Shown here: piece after piece, positions 1-6,650 of the stretch
How the letters are laid out: each line of letters starts with the position of its first letter
Position numbering within the stretch: position 1 is the first letter of the stretch
Assembly: GCA_013619035.1 (NCBI GenBank)
Contig: JABXKX010000263.1
Coordinates: 1-8,139, forward strand
Direction: 5' to 3'
Length of the DNA stretch: 8,139 nucleotides
DNA from: Peptostreptococcaceae bacterium
GTDB lineage: Bacteria > Bacillota_A > Clostridia > Peptostreptococcales > Acidaminobacteraceae
Translations under genes and position numbers: made by a program
The notes under the pieces: generated by a model
The model's input: only the letters and a program-made list of their open reading frames with translations
What the model was told of the DNA's origin: nothing
The model's database searches: none

Positions 1-48
1 GAATATATTTATGTAATTCTTTCTTATGATAGCGCAAAAGAAATTTTT

Positions 49-78
49 TTGCATAATTCACCTAAAATATGCCATAAT
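49..78 (+). promoter_or_regulatory. Candidate extended -10 promoter for the YhhN-family gene
   Basis: A CATAAT hexamer at 73-78 (5 of 6 to the consensus) is directly preceded by TGC at 70-72, which gives an extended -10 element. A weak -35 (TTGCAT, 49-54) lies 18 bp upstream. Transcription would start near 85, leaving a leader of about 17 nt that carries the AAGGAGG ribosome binding site. The -35 is poor, so the call rests on the extended -10 and its position. The 48 bases before it hold only AT-rich sequence with a weak GCAAAA/TTTTGC hairpin. Confidence 0.45.
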
Positions 79-101
79 AAGTAGAGAATAAGGAGGTTTA
101 T

Positions 102-779
102 ATGAATTTAATACCCATTCCATTTTTTCTGTTATTCATGATTGGGGATATGATTGGTAGGAAAAAGAACAATTTGAAGATGGTCAGAATATGTCAACCG
201 ATGACAACGATGATGGCGCTATTATCTGCTGGACTTAGCTTCTTAGGAGATACGCAATTTACTTACACTTTCTGGATTATGTTAGGTCTAGGTATATCAA
301 CATTTGCTGATAGTATTTTAGTAAATAGAGATGATAAGGAAGCCTTTATTAAAGGCATGGCATTATTTTTGGTTGCCATTTTAATCTATGGCATTACATG
401 GACAAGGTTATCAGGTTTTCAAACACAGGATAAGATCATTTCCATGATTATGTTGATTGTCTATATCGTCATAGCCATTATTTTTGTCAACGGTAGAGGT
501 GGTGTCGATGGTAAACCTTCAACGAAAGTTACTATTGGTGTTCTAGTATATTTATTGGCATTCTGTTTTGTAATATCTAGAGCAATCTCAACATTTTATG
601 GCGATTACTTCACAACTACACAGTCTGTATTATTCACAATAGGGATCATTTCATTTTTTAGTGGTGATTGTCAGTTGGGTATTTATCACTTTACAGACAA
701 ACATTTTCCGATGGCCCAAGCACCGCCATTTTATTTTATCGGACAATTATTGATAGCTCTGAGCTGTTCTTATTTTTAA
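102..779 (+). CDS. YhhN/TMEM86 family membrane protein (lysoplasmalogenase-like)
   Basis: A 225-residue, almost wholly hydrophobic protein with about eight predicted membrane helices (roughly residues 3-17, 33-49, 55-75, 85-103, 110-129, 142-162, 173-193, 207-224). The pattern fits the YhhN family. An early GD motif (15-16) is followed by a QPM motif (32-34) where the family often has KP. An Asp (D70) sits at the end of the third helix, followed by a Gly-containing helix ending in IYGITW. A second Asp falls in the motif SGDCQLGIYHF (D189), and the C-terminus carries FIGQLLIAL. Family members in bacteria and vertebrates hydrolyse the vinyl-ether bond of lysoplasmalogens, and two membrane aspartates are thought to be catalytic. 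Whether this member does so is inference. The start is set by AAGGAGG at 91-97. It is a single-gene unit closed by a terminator. Confidence in the family is moderate to good; the enzymatic activity is unproven. Confidence 0.7.
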   Translation: MNLIPIPFFLLFMIGDMIGRKKNNLKMVRICQPMTTMMALLSAGLSFLGDTQFTYTFWIMLGLGISTFADSILVNRDDKEAFIKGMALFLVAILIYGITWTRLSGFQTQDKIISMIMLIVYIVIAIIFVNGRGGVDGKPSTKVTIGVLVYLLAFCFVISRAISTFYGDYFTTTQSVLFTIGIISFFSGDCQLGIYHFTDKHFPMAQAPPFYFIGQLLIALSCSYF

Positions 780-785
780 ATTGAG

Positions 786-819
786 AAGTGTCTTTTGTAA
801 TTACAGAAGATACTTTTTT
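786..819 (+). terminator. Rho-independent terminator after the YhhN-family gene
   Basis: Arms AAGTGTCTT (786-794) and AAGATACTT (807-815) pair over nine positions with one G-U wobble. The inner palindrome TGTAATTACA can extend the stem. A run of six T (814-819) follows. It lies seven bases past the stop codon, so this gene is likely transcribed separately from the transporter. Confidence 0.8.
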
Positions 820-860
820 GGGACTATTACACTTACATAATGTCTTATAACCTTACCCCT

Positions 861-890
861 TTGACTAAAAAGTTTTCTTAACAGTAGAAT
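861..890 (+). promoter_or_regulatory. Candidate distal promoter of the MFS transporter
   Basis: TTGACT (861-866) and TAGAAT (885-890) are separated by 18 bp, and each matches the sigma70/sigmaA consensus at five of six positions. A start near 897 would give a 5' leader of about 70 nt. The -10 lies in the loop of an inverted repeat (878-896), so binding by a repressor or RNA folding could affect it. It competes with a second candidate at 923-951, and the sequence does not settle which is used. Confidence 0.45.
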
Positions 891-896
891 TGTTAA
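878..896. repeat. Inverted repeat TTAACA-7-TGTTAA, operator-like
   Basis: TTAACA (878-883) and TGTTAA (891-896) are perfect inverted copies around a 7-base centre that contains the distal -10 hexamer. With one bulged base the similarity continues outward (TTTTC on the left, AGAAAA on the right). No T-run follows on either strand, so it does not look like a terminator. An operator is the likeliest reading, but no regulator is tied to it. Confidence 0.4.
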
Positions 897-924
897 AGAA
901 AAGAAGTATCTGGGAATTTCTTTA
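894..924 (+). repeat. Second inverted repeat TAAAGAAA/TTTCTTTA in the MFS leader
   Basis: TAAAGAAA (894-901) and TTTCTTTA (917-924) are perfect 8-bp inverted copies separated by 15 bases. The left arm shares 894-896 with the right arm of the previous repeat, so the two hairpins cannot form fully together in RNA. The right arm overlaps the -35 of the proximal candidate promoter. The arms are AT-rich, so the folding energy is low and chance is possible. Confidence 0.35.
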
Positions 925-951
925 GACACTCGAAGTAAATTGGTGTATACT
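923..951 (+). promoter_or_regulatory. Candidate proximal promoter of the MFS transporter
   Basis: TAGACA (923-928) and TATACT (946-951), each five of six to the consensus, are spaced by exactly 17 bp. Transcription would start near 958, leaving only about ten bases before the ATG at 968. The ribosome binding site (957-963) would then lie at the very 5' end of the message, which makes this promoter less comfortable than its good hexamers suggest. Confidence 0.45.
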
Positions 952-967
952 GACGTAGGGTGAAAAT

Positions 968-2170
968 ATGGATTATTTAAAATTAAGCAAACACGTAAAA
1001 TTATTTATAACCGTTATATTTCTGTTTGGATTAACGTCTTCAGCATTTAACGGTTTTTTAGGCATATATGTTAAAGAAATAGGGTATGACGAAGCAATCG
1101 TCGGAAGTTTATTATCGCTTAGGCGATTTGCAGTGGCATGTTCAGCAGTGGCGATGGCTCTTTTAGCCAGCCGGTTTGGTAGAAGAAATGCAATTGCATT
1201 TGGATTAATGATTATTGGTGTATCGGCAGTTTTAATGGTCAGTACAACGAACTTATACTTTATGCAGGCCATGTGTATCTTATCGGGAATTGGTCAATCT
1301 ACTCTGATGACTTTTGAAGCACCATTTCTATATTCTAAGACAAGTGATTCAACTAGGATGCATGCCTTTAGTGCAAGTTTTGCTGCTAAGAATGCAGCTT
1401 TTATGGTGGGTTCTTTAGTAACAGGCATGTTAGCGGATTTATTTGGAACGCATTTTGCAACCAATTACATTGGTGTTAGGTATGCTATATATGTAGTAAG
1501 TGCCATGAGTTTGGTGGCTTTGATTCCTTTATTTATGATTAAAGGGGAGAAGTCGCATAACGAAACAAAAGTCCACTTCAGAGAAATAAAGAAGATTTAT
1601 TCACCAAAATTGGTTAAAATGCTGTTATTTACAGGTATCATCGGATTTGGTGCAGGTTTGGTCGTACCATTCTTTGGGGTATATTTAAAATATGCACTCG
1701 ATTTAAAAGACAGTGGTGTAGGTGTTATCTTAGCCATAGCTCAGTTTGGTACTGTGATTGGTGGTTTAACTGTCCCATATCTTGCGAAACGATTTGGAAG
1801 AATTAATACCGTCACACTAGTACAGATGGGATCCATACCTTTTTTAGTTTTAATAGGTTTACCACAAAATGTCATTCTGGTGACAATCGCCTTTTTCTTT
1901 AGATCAACTTTGATGAATATGGCCAATCCAATTCTTCAAAACTTTTATATGGAGCTCGTAGATGACGTTTATAGACCTTTAATTAGCTCTTTAAGATCAA
2001 CGATGAATAATTTAGCACGTGCATTAGGTATTTTACTCGGTGGTTTTATGATGGCAAACATCTCATATAACTCACCGTATGTGATTACAATCATCTGTTA
2101 TTTCATCGGTACCATTTTATTTAGACATATGTTTAAAGCAGATAGAAGAGAAGCTGAAATCATTCTTTAA
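968..2170 (+). CDS. Major facilitator superfamily transporter, 12 helices
   Basis: A 400-residue inner-membrane carrier with two sets of six helices. The first six lie roughly at 13-34, 42-64, 75-93, 97-117, 134-157 and 171-190. A central cytoplasmic loop at about 191-214 is followed by the second set from 215 to 388. The MFS loop signature between helices 2 and 3 is present as ASRFGRR (67-73), with Ser where Asp is usual, and is repeated in the second half as AKRFGR (273-278), as expected of the internal duplication. The length is normal for the family. The fold is clear but the substrate is not; an efflux or sugar/metabolite role cannot be told apart here. The start at 968 is supported by AGGGTGA at 957-963. 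The gene is monocistronic, bounded by terminators on both sides, with possible regulation through the upstream inverted repeats. Confidence 0.88.
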   Translation: MDYLKLSKHVKLFITVIFLFGLTSSAFNGFLGIYVKEIGYDEAIVGSLLSLRRFAVACSAVAMALLASRFGRRNAIAFGLMIIGVSAVLMVSTTNLYFMQAMCILSGIGQSTLMTFEAPFLYSKTSDSTRMHAFSASFAAKNAAFMVGSLVTGMLADLFGTHFATNYIGVRYAIYVVSAMSLVALIPLFMIKGEKSHNETKVHFREIKKIYSPKLVKMLLFTGIIGFGAGLVVPFFGVYLKYALDLKDSGVGVILAIAQFGTVIGGLTVPYLAKRFGRINTVTLVQMGSIPFLVLIGLPQNVILVTIAFFFRSTLMNMANPILQNFYMELVDDVYRPLISSLRSTMNNLARALGILLGGFMMANISYNSPYVITIICYFIGTILFRHMFKADRREAEIIL

Positions 2171-2187
2171 AAAGGATGATTTTTTTT
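2158..2187 (+). terminator. Rho-independent terminator overlapping the MFS stop codon
   Basis: AATCATTCTT (2158-2167) pairs with AAGGATGATT (2172-2181) with one G-U pair, around a TAAA loop that includes the stop codon. Seven T (2181-2187) follow. It ends one base before the -35 of the suf promoter, so the transporter and suf units are separate but tightly abutted. Confidence 0.85.
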
Positions 2188-2188
2188 A

Positions 2189-2216
2189 TTGACAATATAG
2201 ACTAAAATAGTATACT
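2189..2216 (+). promoter_or_regulatory. Promoter of the suf operon
   Basis: A perfect TTGACA -35 (2189-2194), a 16-bp spacer and TATACT -10 (2211-2216) form the best promoter match in the window. Initiation near 2223 would give a leader of about 44 nt to the sufC start. No terminator, T-box or riboswitch-like fold is seen in that leader, so control is more likely at initiation. Confidence 0.8.
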
Positions 2217-2218
2217 AT
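2194..2218. promoter_or_regulatory. Putative IscR/Rrf2-type operator over the suf promoter
   Basis: The core reads GACT-5 bases-AGTA (2200-2212), against the GACT-5-AGTC core of type 1 IscR sites. The right flank ends in CTAT (2215-2218), as in that consensus, while the left flank fits poorly. The same bases contain a perfect 12-bp palindrome, ATAGTATACTAT (2207-2218), embedding the -10. A repressor bound here would block RNA polymerase. IscR-like Rrf2 proteins are known to control isc/suf operons by sensing Fe-S status. No such gene is in the window, and the match was judged by eye. Confidence 0.4.
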
Positions 2219-2266
2219 ATAGGTGAAAACAATTCGCAGTATTTTACTAGGAATTAAGGAGGATAC

Positions 2267-3001
2267 ATGAAAGAAATTATAAATATAAAAAACCTACAAG
2301 CATCGGCAGATGGTAAAAACATATTAAAGGGCATTGACTTACAAATAAATGAAGGTGAAGTTCATTTAATTATGGGACCCAATGGTGCTGGGAAATCAAC
2401 ACTTGCAAATGTGTTAATGGGACATCCTAACTATCAAGTGGATGGCGGAGAAGTTTTATTCTTTGAGAAAGATTTATTGGAGATGAAAGTAGACGAACGT
2501 GCCAAAGCAGGTTTGTTCTTATCATTCCAATACCCAGAAGAAGTACCTGGGATTACAGTAGAGAATTTTCTTAAAACAAGTATAAGAGAAAAAACGGGTA
2601 TGTTACCCATGACAACTCGGTTTAGAAAACAAGCACATGAAATCATGGATAAACTCGATATGAAACATGATTATCTCGATAGATATTTAAACCAAGGGTT
2701 TTCAGGTGGTGAAAAGAAGAAAAATGAAATTCTTCAAATGGCTATGTTAAAACCTAGATTGGCAATATTAGATGAAACCGATTCAGGTTTAGACATAGAT
2801 GCTATTCGGTCAGTTTATGAAAATTTAAAAGAATTGGTATCTGAGAATAACAGTATGCTGATTATCACACACTACAATAAAATTTTAGACTACATCAAAC
2901 CAGATTTTGTACATGTTTTAGTGGATGGCAAAATTGTTAAAAGTGGTACGGTTGAGATTGCAAATGAAATTGATACCAAAGGATTTGAATCATATAAATA
3001 A
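2267..3001 (+). CDS. sufC: Fe-S cluster assembly ATPase SufC
   Basis: A 244-residue soluble ABC ATPase that powers the SufB-SufC2-SufD scaffold in the cytoplasm. ATP-driven dimerisation of SufC reshapes the SufB/SufD pair so that the cluster can be built. All ABC motifs are visible in order: Walker A GPNGAGKST (37-45), Q-loop Q88, the SufC-type signature FSGGEKKKNE (145-154), Walker B LAILDETDSGLD (165-176) with catalytic Glu 170, and switch His 202. The ETDSGLD string and the Lys-rich signature set SufC apart from transporter ATPases, and no membrane partner is nearby. The length is typical. The start is set by AAGGAGG (2256-2262). It is the first gene of the suf unit, followed nine bases later by sufB. 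Confidence 0.97.
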   Translation: MKEIINIKNLQASADGKNILKGIDLQINEGEVHLIMGPNGAGKSTLANVLMGHPNYQVDGGEVLFFEKDLLEMKVDERAKAGLFLSFQYPEEVPGITVENFLKTSIREKTGMLPMTTRFRKQAHEIMDKLDMKHDYLDRYLNQGFSGGEKKKNEILQMAMLKPRLAILDETDSGLDIDAIRSVYENLKELVSENNSMLIITHYNKILDYIKPDFVHVLVDGKIVKSGTVEIANEIDTKGFESYK

Positions 3002-3010
3002 GGAGATATT

Positions 3011-4414
3011 ATGGCTAAGAAAACGCAAGTATCAGATATAGACCGTGGTGTCTACGATATTATTAATGAAGAACGCCATGTTTATCGTTCTGATAAAGGA
3101 TTAAATGAAGAGATTATTAGAGAAATCTCAAAAGAAAAAAAAGAACCGAATTGGATGTTGGAAAAGAGATTAAAATCTCTTGAAATCTATAAGTCAAAAC
3201 CGGTTCCTACATGGGGAGCGGATCTATCGGATTTAGATGTTGAAAATATTGTTCATTATGTAAAACCTGATGTAGAACAACAACATTCATGGGATGAAGT
3301 ACCTGATGATATCAAAGAGACCTTTGAAAGACTTGGTATTCCTGAAGCAGAAAGAAAATCACTTTCTGGTGTTGGTGCTCAATATGATTCAGAAGTAGTT
3401 TATCATTCTATTAAACAGGAATTGGTTGATCAAGGTGTTATTTATACCGATATGGAGTCGGCTGTACATGAATACCCTGATATCGTTAAAAAATATTTTA
3501 TGACTCTAATCAGACCTTATGATCACAAGTTTGCAGCACTTCATGGAGCGGTATGGTCAGGGGGTTCATTTGTCTATGTACCTGAAGGTATTGAAGTGGA
3601 TTTTCCGCTACAATCTTACTTTAGATTAAATGCTAAAGGGGCTGGTCAGTTCGAGCATACCATGATCGTTGTAGAAAAGGGAGCCAAACTTCACTTTATT
3701 GAAGGGTGTTCAGCGCCAAAGTATTCTGTACAGAATTTACATGCTGGTGCGGTAGAACTCTTTGTAAAAGAAGGTGCAGAACTTAGATATTCAACCATTG
3801 AAAACTGGTCCAGAAATATGTACAACCTAAACACAAAACGTGCAGCAGTCGATGCACACGGTAAAATAGAATGGGTTTCAGGTTCTTTTGGATCCAAAGT
3901 ATCTATGTTGTATCCTATGAGTATTTTAAGAGGAGAGTATGCAAAATCTGAATTCACAGGCATTACCTTTGCGGCTGAAGGTCAGTATTTAGATACCGGT
4001 ACAAAAGTATTACATGCAGCACCTCATACAACGTCGATTGTAAACTCAAAATCGATATCAAAAGGTGGCGGTCACGCTTTCTATAGAGGGATGTTAAAAG
4101 CCACTAAAAACACTCATCATGTAAAATCAACGGTGAATTGTGAATCTTTGATTCTTGATAATCTATCTGTTTCGGATACTTTACCAATCATTGAAGTTGA
4201 AAATAGCAATGTTGATATTGGTCATGAAGCAAAAATTGGAAGAATTTCTGAAGAAGCGATCTTCTACTTAATGTCTAGAGGCATTCCAGAAGCAGAAGCA
4301 AAAGCGATGATTGTCCGTGGTTTTGTGGAGCCGATAACAAAAGAATTACCACTGGAATACGCAGTAGAACTTAACAATTTAATAACACTAGAGCTTGAAG
4401 GCGTTGTAGGATAG
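3011..4414 (+). CDS. sufB: Fe-S cluster assembly scaffold protein SufB
   Basis: A 467-residue scaffold that pairs with SufD and SufC and receives sulfur for cluster assembly. An N-terminal helical part (about 1-160) precedes the parallel beta-helix core with GGSFVYVPEG (184-193). The motif EGCSAP (C233) probably matches the sulfur-receiving Cys of E. coli SufB. VNCESL (C377) matches the Cys proposed to ligate the nascent cluster at the SufB-SufD interface (E. coli C405), and GHEAKIGR holds H405-E406, the expected partner residues. The C-terminal helical hairpin LMSRGIPEAEAKAMIVRGF (420-438) is the SufC-binding region and is closely echoed in SufD. The length equals that usual in Bacillota, about 465. 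The ribosome binding site AAGGAGA overlaps the sufC stop codon, so translation of the two is probably coupled. Confidence 0.97.
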   Translation: MAKKTQVSDIDRGVYDIINEERHVYRSDKGLNEEIIREISKEKKEPNWMLEKRLKSLEIYKSKPVPTWGADLSDLDVENIVHYVKPDVEQQHSWDEVPDDIKETFERLGIPEAERKSLSGVGAQYDSEVVYHSIKQELVDQGVIYTDMESAVHEYPDIVKKYFMTLIRPYDHKFAALHGAVWSGGSFVYVPEGIEVDFPLQSYFRLNAKGAGQFEHTMIVVEKGAKLHFIEGCSAPKYSVQNLHAGAVELFVKEGAELRYSTIENWSRNMYNLNTKRAAVDAHGKIEWVSGSFGSKVSMLYPMSILRGEYAKSEFTGITFAAEGQYLDTGTKVLHAAPHTTSIVNSKSISKGGGHAFYRGMLKATKNTHHVKSTVNCESLILDNLSVSDTLPIIEVENSNVDIGHEAKIGRISEEAIFYLMSRGIPEAEAKAMIVRGFVEPITKELPLEYAVELNNLITLELEGVVG

Positions 4415-4423
4415 GAGGTTCAC

Positions 4424-5467
4424 ATGACACTTAAAGAAGCAGGCATTGACTTTAAAAGGATACCTCTACCAGAATTTGTGGTACAGATCACACCTGATAA
4501 GTATACGCCTGAAATAAAAAAAGGATCTAAAAAATCAGTCATTCACGATGTTAAGAAATTAATCGTACCAAGTCTAGAATTTAAAAAAGACTTAGGACGT
4601 GACTTTAAAAACTTTATTATAAGAAAAGCAGAAACTCAGTTGAGTATTATTATAGATCAAAAGGATCAGGAATTGATTTGGTTGGATTATAAAGAACATG
4701 GTGATCTAATAGAAAACAACCATATTTATGTAACGCCGTATTCTAAAGGGACCGTTGTAATGGATTACAATAATCTTGAAAATTCCGTACATCATGGATT
4801 AACTCGAATAGTAGTTGCTGAAGGTGCGGAACTTACTTTGATAAAGATACAGAACAATCATTTGGAAAGTCAGTTTATTGATCAAACTCAAACTGAAATA
4901 CATGACAATGGCCTACTAAAGGTTGTTGATATACAGCTAGGTTCTAAGAATATGATCATTAACTACGATACCAATCTAAAAGGGTACAAAAGTAAATGTG
5001 TTTATAAATCACTTTATATGGCAGCGGATGACAGAGGATTGGATTTATCTTTTACAGCCAATCATATCGGCAAAAAGACGCAATCAGATATTTTGGGTAA
5101 AGGGGTATTAGGTGGCAAGGCTAAGAAAGTCTTTAGAGGCACACTTCACTTTGAAAGAGGTGCCGTGCAATCAGTTGGTAAAGAAGAAGAAGTGGTACTG
5201 TTATTAAGTGAAACCGTAAAATCTGATTCCATACCAGCACTTATGTGTTCAGAAGATGATGTTATTGGAGAGCATGGTGCCAGTATAGGACAACTAGATG
5301 AAAACAGATTATTCTATCTAATGAGCAGAGGCTTATCAGAAAAAGAAGCCAAACTTCTTGTCATATCTTCTAGTTTTAAAGAAGTTATAGAAGATATTTC
5401 TGATGAGGATATCAAACTTAAATCATTAGAGTCTGTTGATAGGAGCATTAATTATGTTATCGCATAA
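4424..5467 (+). CDS. sufD: Fe-S cluster assembly protein SufD, short form
   Basis: A 347-residue SufB paralogue that forms the other half of the scaffold. The beta-helix core has family strings such as GKGVLGGKAKKVFRG (225-239). The motif GEHGASIGQLDENRLFYLMS (282-301) contains H284, matching the SufD His near the cluster site in E. coli (H360), and is followed by the SufC-binding hairpin RGLSEKEAKLL. This C-terminal segment aligns with that of SufB, including FYLMSRG. It is clearly shorter than the usual 420-440 residues of Bacillota SufD, and the missing part is at the N-terminal helical region. No longer in-frame start is available because the sufB stop lies nine bases upstream and AGGAGG (4415-4420) sits just before this ATG. 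The last codons overlap sufS. Confidence 0.93.
   Translation: MTLKEAGIDFKRIPLPEFVVQITPDKYTPEIKKGSKKSVIHDVKKLIVPSLEFKKDLGRDFKNFIIRKAETQLSIIIDQKDQELIWLDYKEHGDLIENNHIYVTPYSKGTVVMDYNNLENSVHHGLTRIVVAEGAELTLIKIQNNHLESQFIDQTQTEIHDNGLLKVVDIQLGSKNMIINYDTNLKGYKSKCVYKSLYMAADDRGLDLSFTANHIGKKTQSDILGKGVLGGKAKKVFRGTLHFERGAVQSVGKEEEVVLLLSETVKSDSIPALMCSEDDVIGEHGASIGQLDENRLFYLMSRGLSEKEAKLLVISSSFKEVIEDISDEDIKLKSLESVDRSINYVIA
5441..5445 (+). promoter_or_regulatory. Ribosome binding site setting the sufS start
   Basis: AGGAG at 5441-5445 lies eight bases before the ATG at 5454. The same frame is also open from a TTG at 5436, but that codon has no ribosome binding site upstream and would add six residues not expected in the family. 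The ATG at 5454 is therefore chosen, inside the end of sufD. Confidence 0.8.
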
Positions 5468-6650
5468 ATCAGATTTTTCAATATTCAATCATCATAAGGA
5501 ACTGGTTTATTTAGATAGTGCAGCCACATCTCAAAAACCAAAAGTGGTGATTGATGCAATAAAAAATTATTATGAAACCAGCAATGGTAGTCCTCATAGA
5601 GGGGCTCATTTGCTTTCAATAGAATCTACTCGATTATATGAAGAAGGTAGAGAAGTTGTTAAAAACTTTATCAAAGCGGATGAGACCTCTGAAATAGTTT
5701 TTACAAGAAATGCAACAGAATCACTGAATTTAATTGCATATGGTTATATTCGAAAGTTTTTAAAACCAGAACAGAACATAGTCTTATCCATTACCAATCA
5801 TCATAGTAATATCATCCCGTTTCAGCGTTTATGTCATGAAACTGGCGCTGAGCTCAGATACTTATACTGTGATGACGACGGCAGGATTTTAGAGTCTGAA
5901 CTTTCAAAAATAGATCAAAATACTTTGATGGTATCTATCCCAATGATTTCAAATGGTATTGGTATCAAACATGATGTTAAAAAGATCTTTGATCAGGCAA
6001 AAGCAGTTAAAGCCATCTGTTTGTTGGATGTTGCACAGAGTGTTGGACATGATGACGTATCTGTAAAAGCTTTGGAACCAGATTTGATGGTATTTTCAGG
6101 TCATAAGATATTTGCACCACAAGGCATCGGTGTACTCTATGGTAAAAAAGAGATATTAGAGTCGTTTGATCCCTTTTTATCTGGTGGTGATATGATTGAA
6201 TACGTTGAAGAACAATCAACAACATATGCAGATCTGCCAGAAAGACTAGAAGCCGGTACACAAAATGTAGCTGGTGTTATAGGTCTAAAAACAGCGATTG
6301 AGTATATTAATGAAGTTGGACTAGAAAACATCATATCACTGGAACGCGAGTTGACGATGTATGCCTTTGATGCACTTAAACAATTAGACTTCATAGAGGT
6401 ATATGGTAATAGAAATAGAGGTGCTTTAATAACCTTTAATGTGAAAAAGGTACATCCTCATGATGTTGCCAGTATTTTGGATAGTCATCATGTTGCTATT
6501 AGAGCTGGTCATCACTGTTGTCAGCCTCTGATGAAATACTTAAAACATCCTTCAACATGTAGAGCGTCTTTTAGTATTTTTAATTCAAAAGAAGATGTAG
6601 ATCAATTGATCTATGCATTACATCAAGTTAAGGAGGTGTTTTATGAATAG
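5454..6650 (+). CDS. sufS: Cysteine desulfurase SufS (group II)
   Basis: A 398-residue PLP enzyme of aminotransferase class V that removes sulfur from L-cysteine as a protein persulfide, leaving alanine. Visible residues: VYLDSAATSQKP near the N-terminus (18-29), the His pair in NHHSNI (115-120) that stacks on PLP, LDVAQS with D192 and Q195, the PLP-binding Lys K218 in SGHKIFAPQG, and the active-site loop RAGHHCCQPLM with persulfide Cys C355. R370 in CRASFSIFN would bind the substrate carboxylate. The short loop around the catalytic Cys is the group II form that needs a partner such as SufU, which is encoded next. Oddities are Asn where Glu usually precedes HHSN, and a second Cys (C356) where Ala is usual. 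It overlaps sufD by 14 bp and sufU by 8 bp. Confidence 0.97.
   Translation: MLSHKSDFSIFNHHKELVYLDSAATSQKPKVVIDAIKNYYETSNGSPHRGAHLLSIESTRLYEEGREVVKNFIKADETSEIVFTRNATESLNLIAYGYIRKFLKPEQNIVLSITNHHSNIIPFQRLCHETGAELRYLYCDDDGRILESELSKIDQNTLMVSIPMISNGIGIKHDVKKIFDQAKAVKAICLLDVAQSVGHDDVSVKALEPDLMVFSGHKIFAPQGIGVLYGKKEILESFDPFLSGGDMIEYVEEQSTTYADLPERLEAGTQNVAGVIGLKTAIEYINEVGLENIISLERELTMYAFDALKQLDFIEVYGNRNRGALITFNVKKVHPHDVASILDSHHVAIRAGHHCCQPLMKYLKHPSTCRASFSIFNSKEDVDQLIYALHQVKEVFYE
6630..6636 (+). promoter_or_regulatory. Ribosome binding site setting the sufU start
   Basis: AAGGAGG at 6630-6636 sits six bases before the ATG at 6643, inside the last codons of sufS. The frame is also open from 6613, but that would add ten residues without a ribosome binding site. 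MNSLYTEIILEH from 6643 is the normal SufU N-terminus. Confidence 0.85.

Noticed and set aside
27..56. GCAAAA/TTTTGC hairpin with T-run as a terminator of an upstream gene
   Set aside because: The stem is only six base pairs, mostly A-T, and the T-run is inside the stem rather than after it. No upstream gene is visible in the window to support it.
861..873. GACT-4-AGT near the MFS promoter as a second IscR-like site
   Set aside because: The spacer is four instead of five bases and the flanks do not fit, so it is most likely part of an ordinary -35 region.
973..1272. Open frame of 99 codons on the minus strand
   Set aside because: It lies wholly inside the MFS gene, with no recognisable protein features or ribosome binding site. 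The same holds for the other minus-strand frames within suf genes (for example 3691-3963, 6007-6261, 6137-6394).
2223..2266. Riboswitch or T-box in the suf leader
   Set aside because: The leader is only about 44 nt and has no terminator-antiterminator pair or conserved motif.
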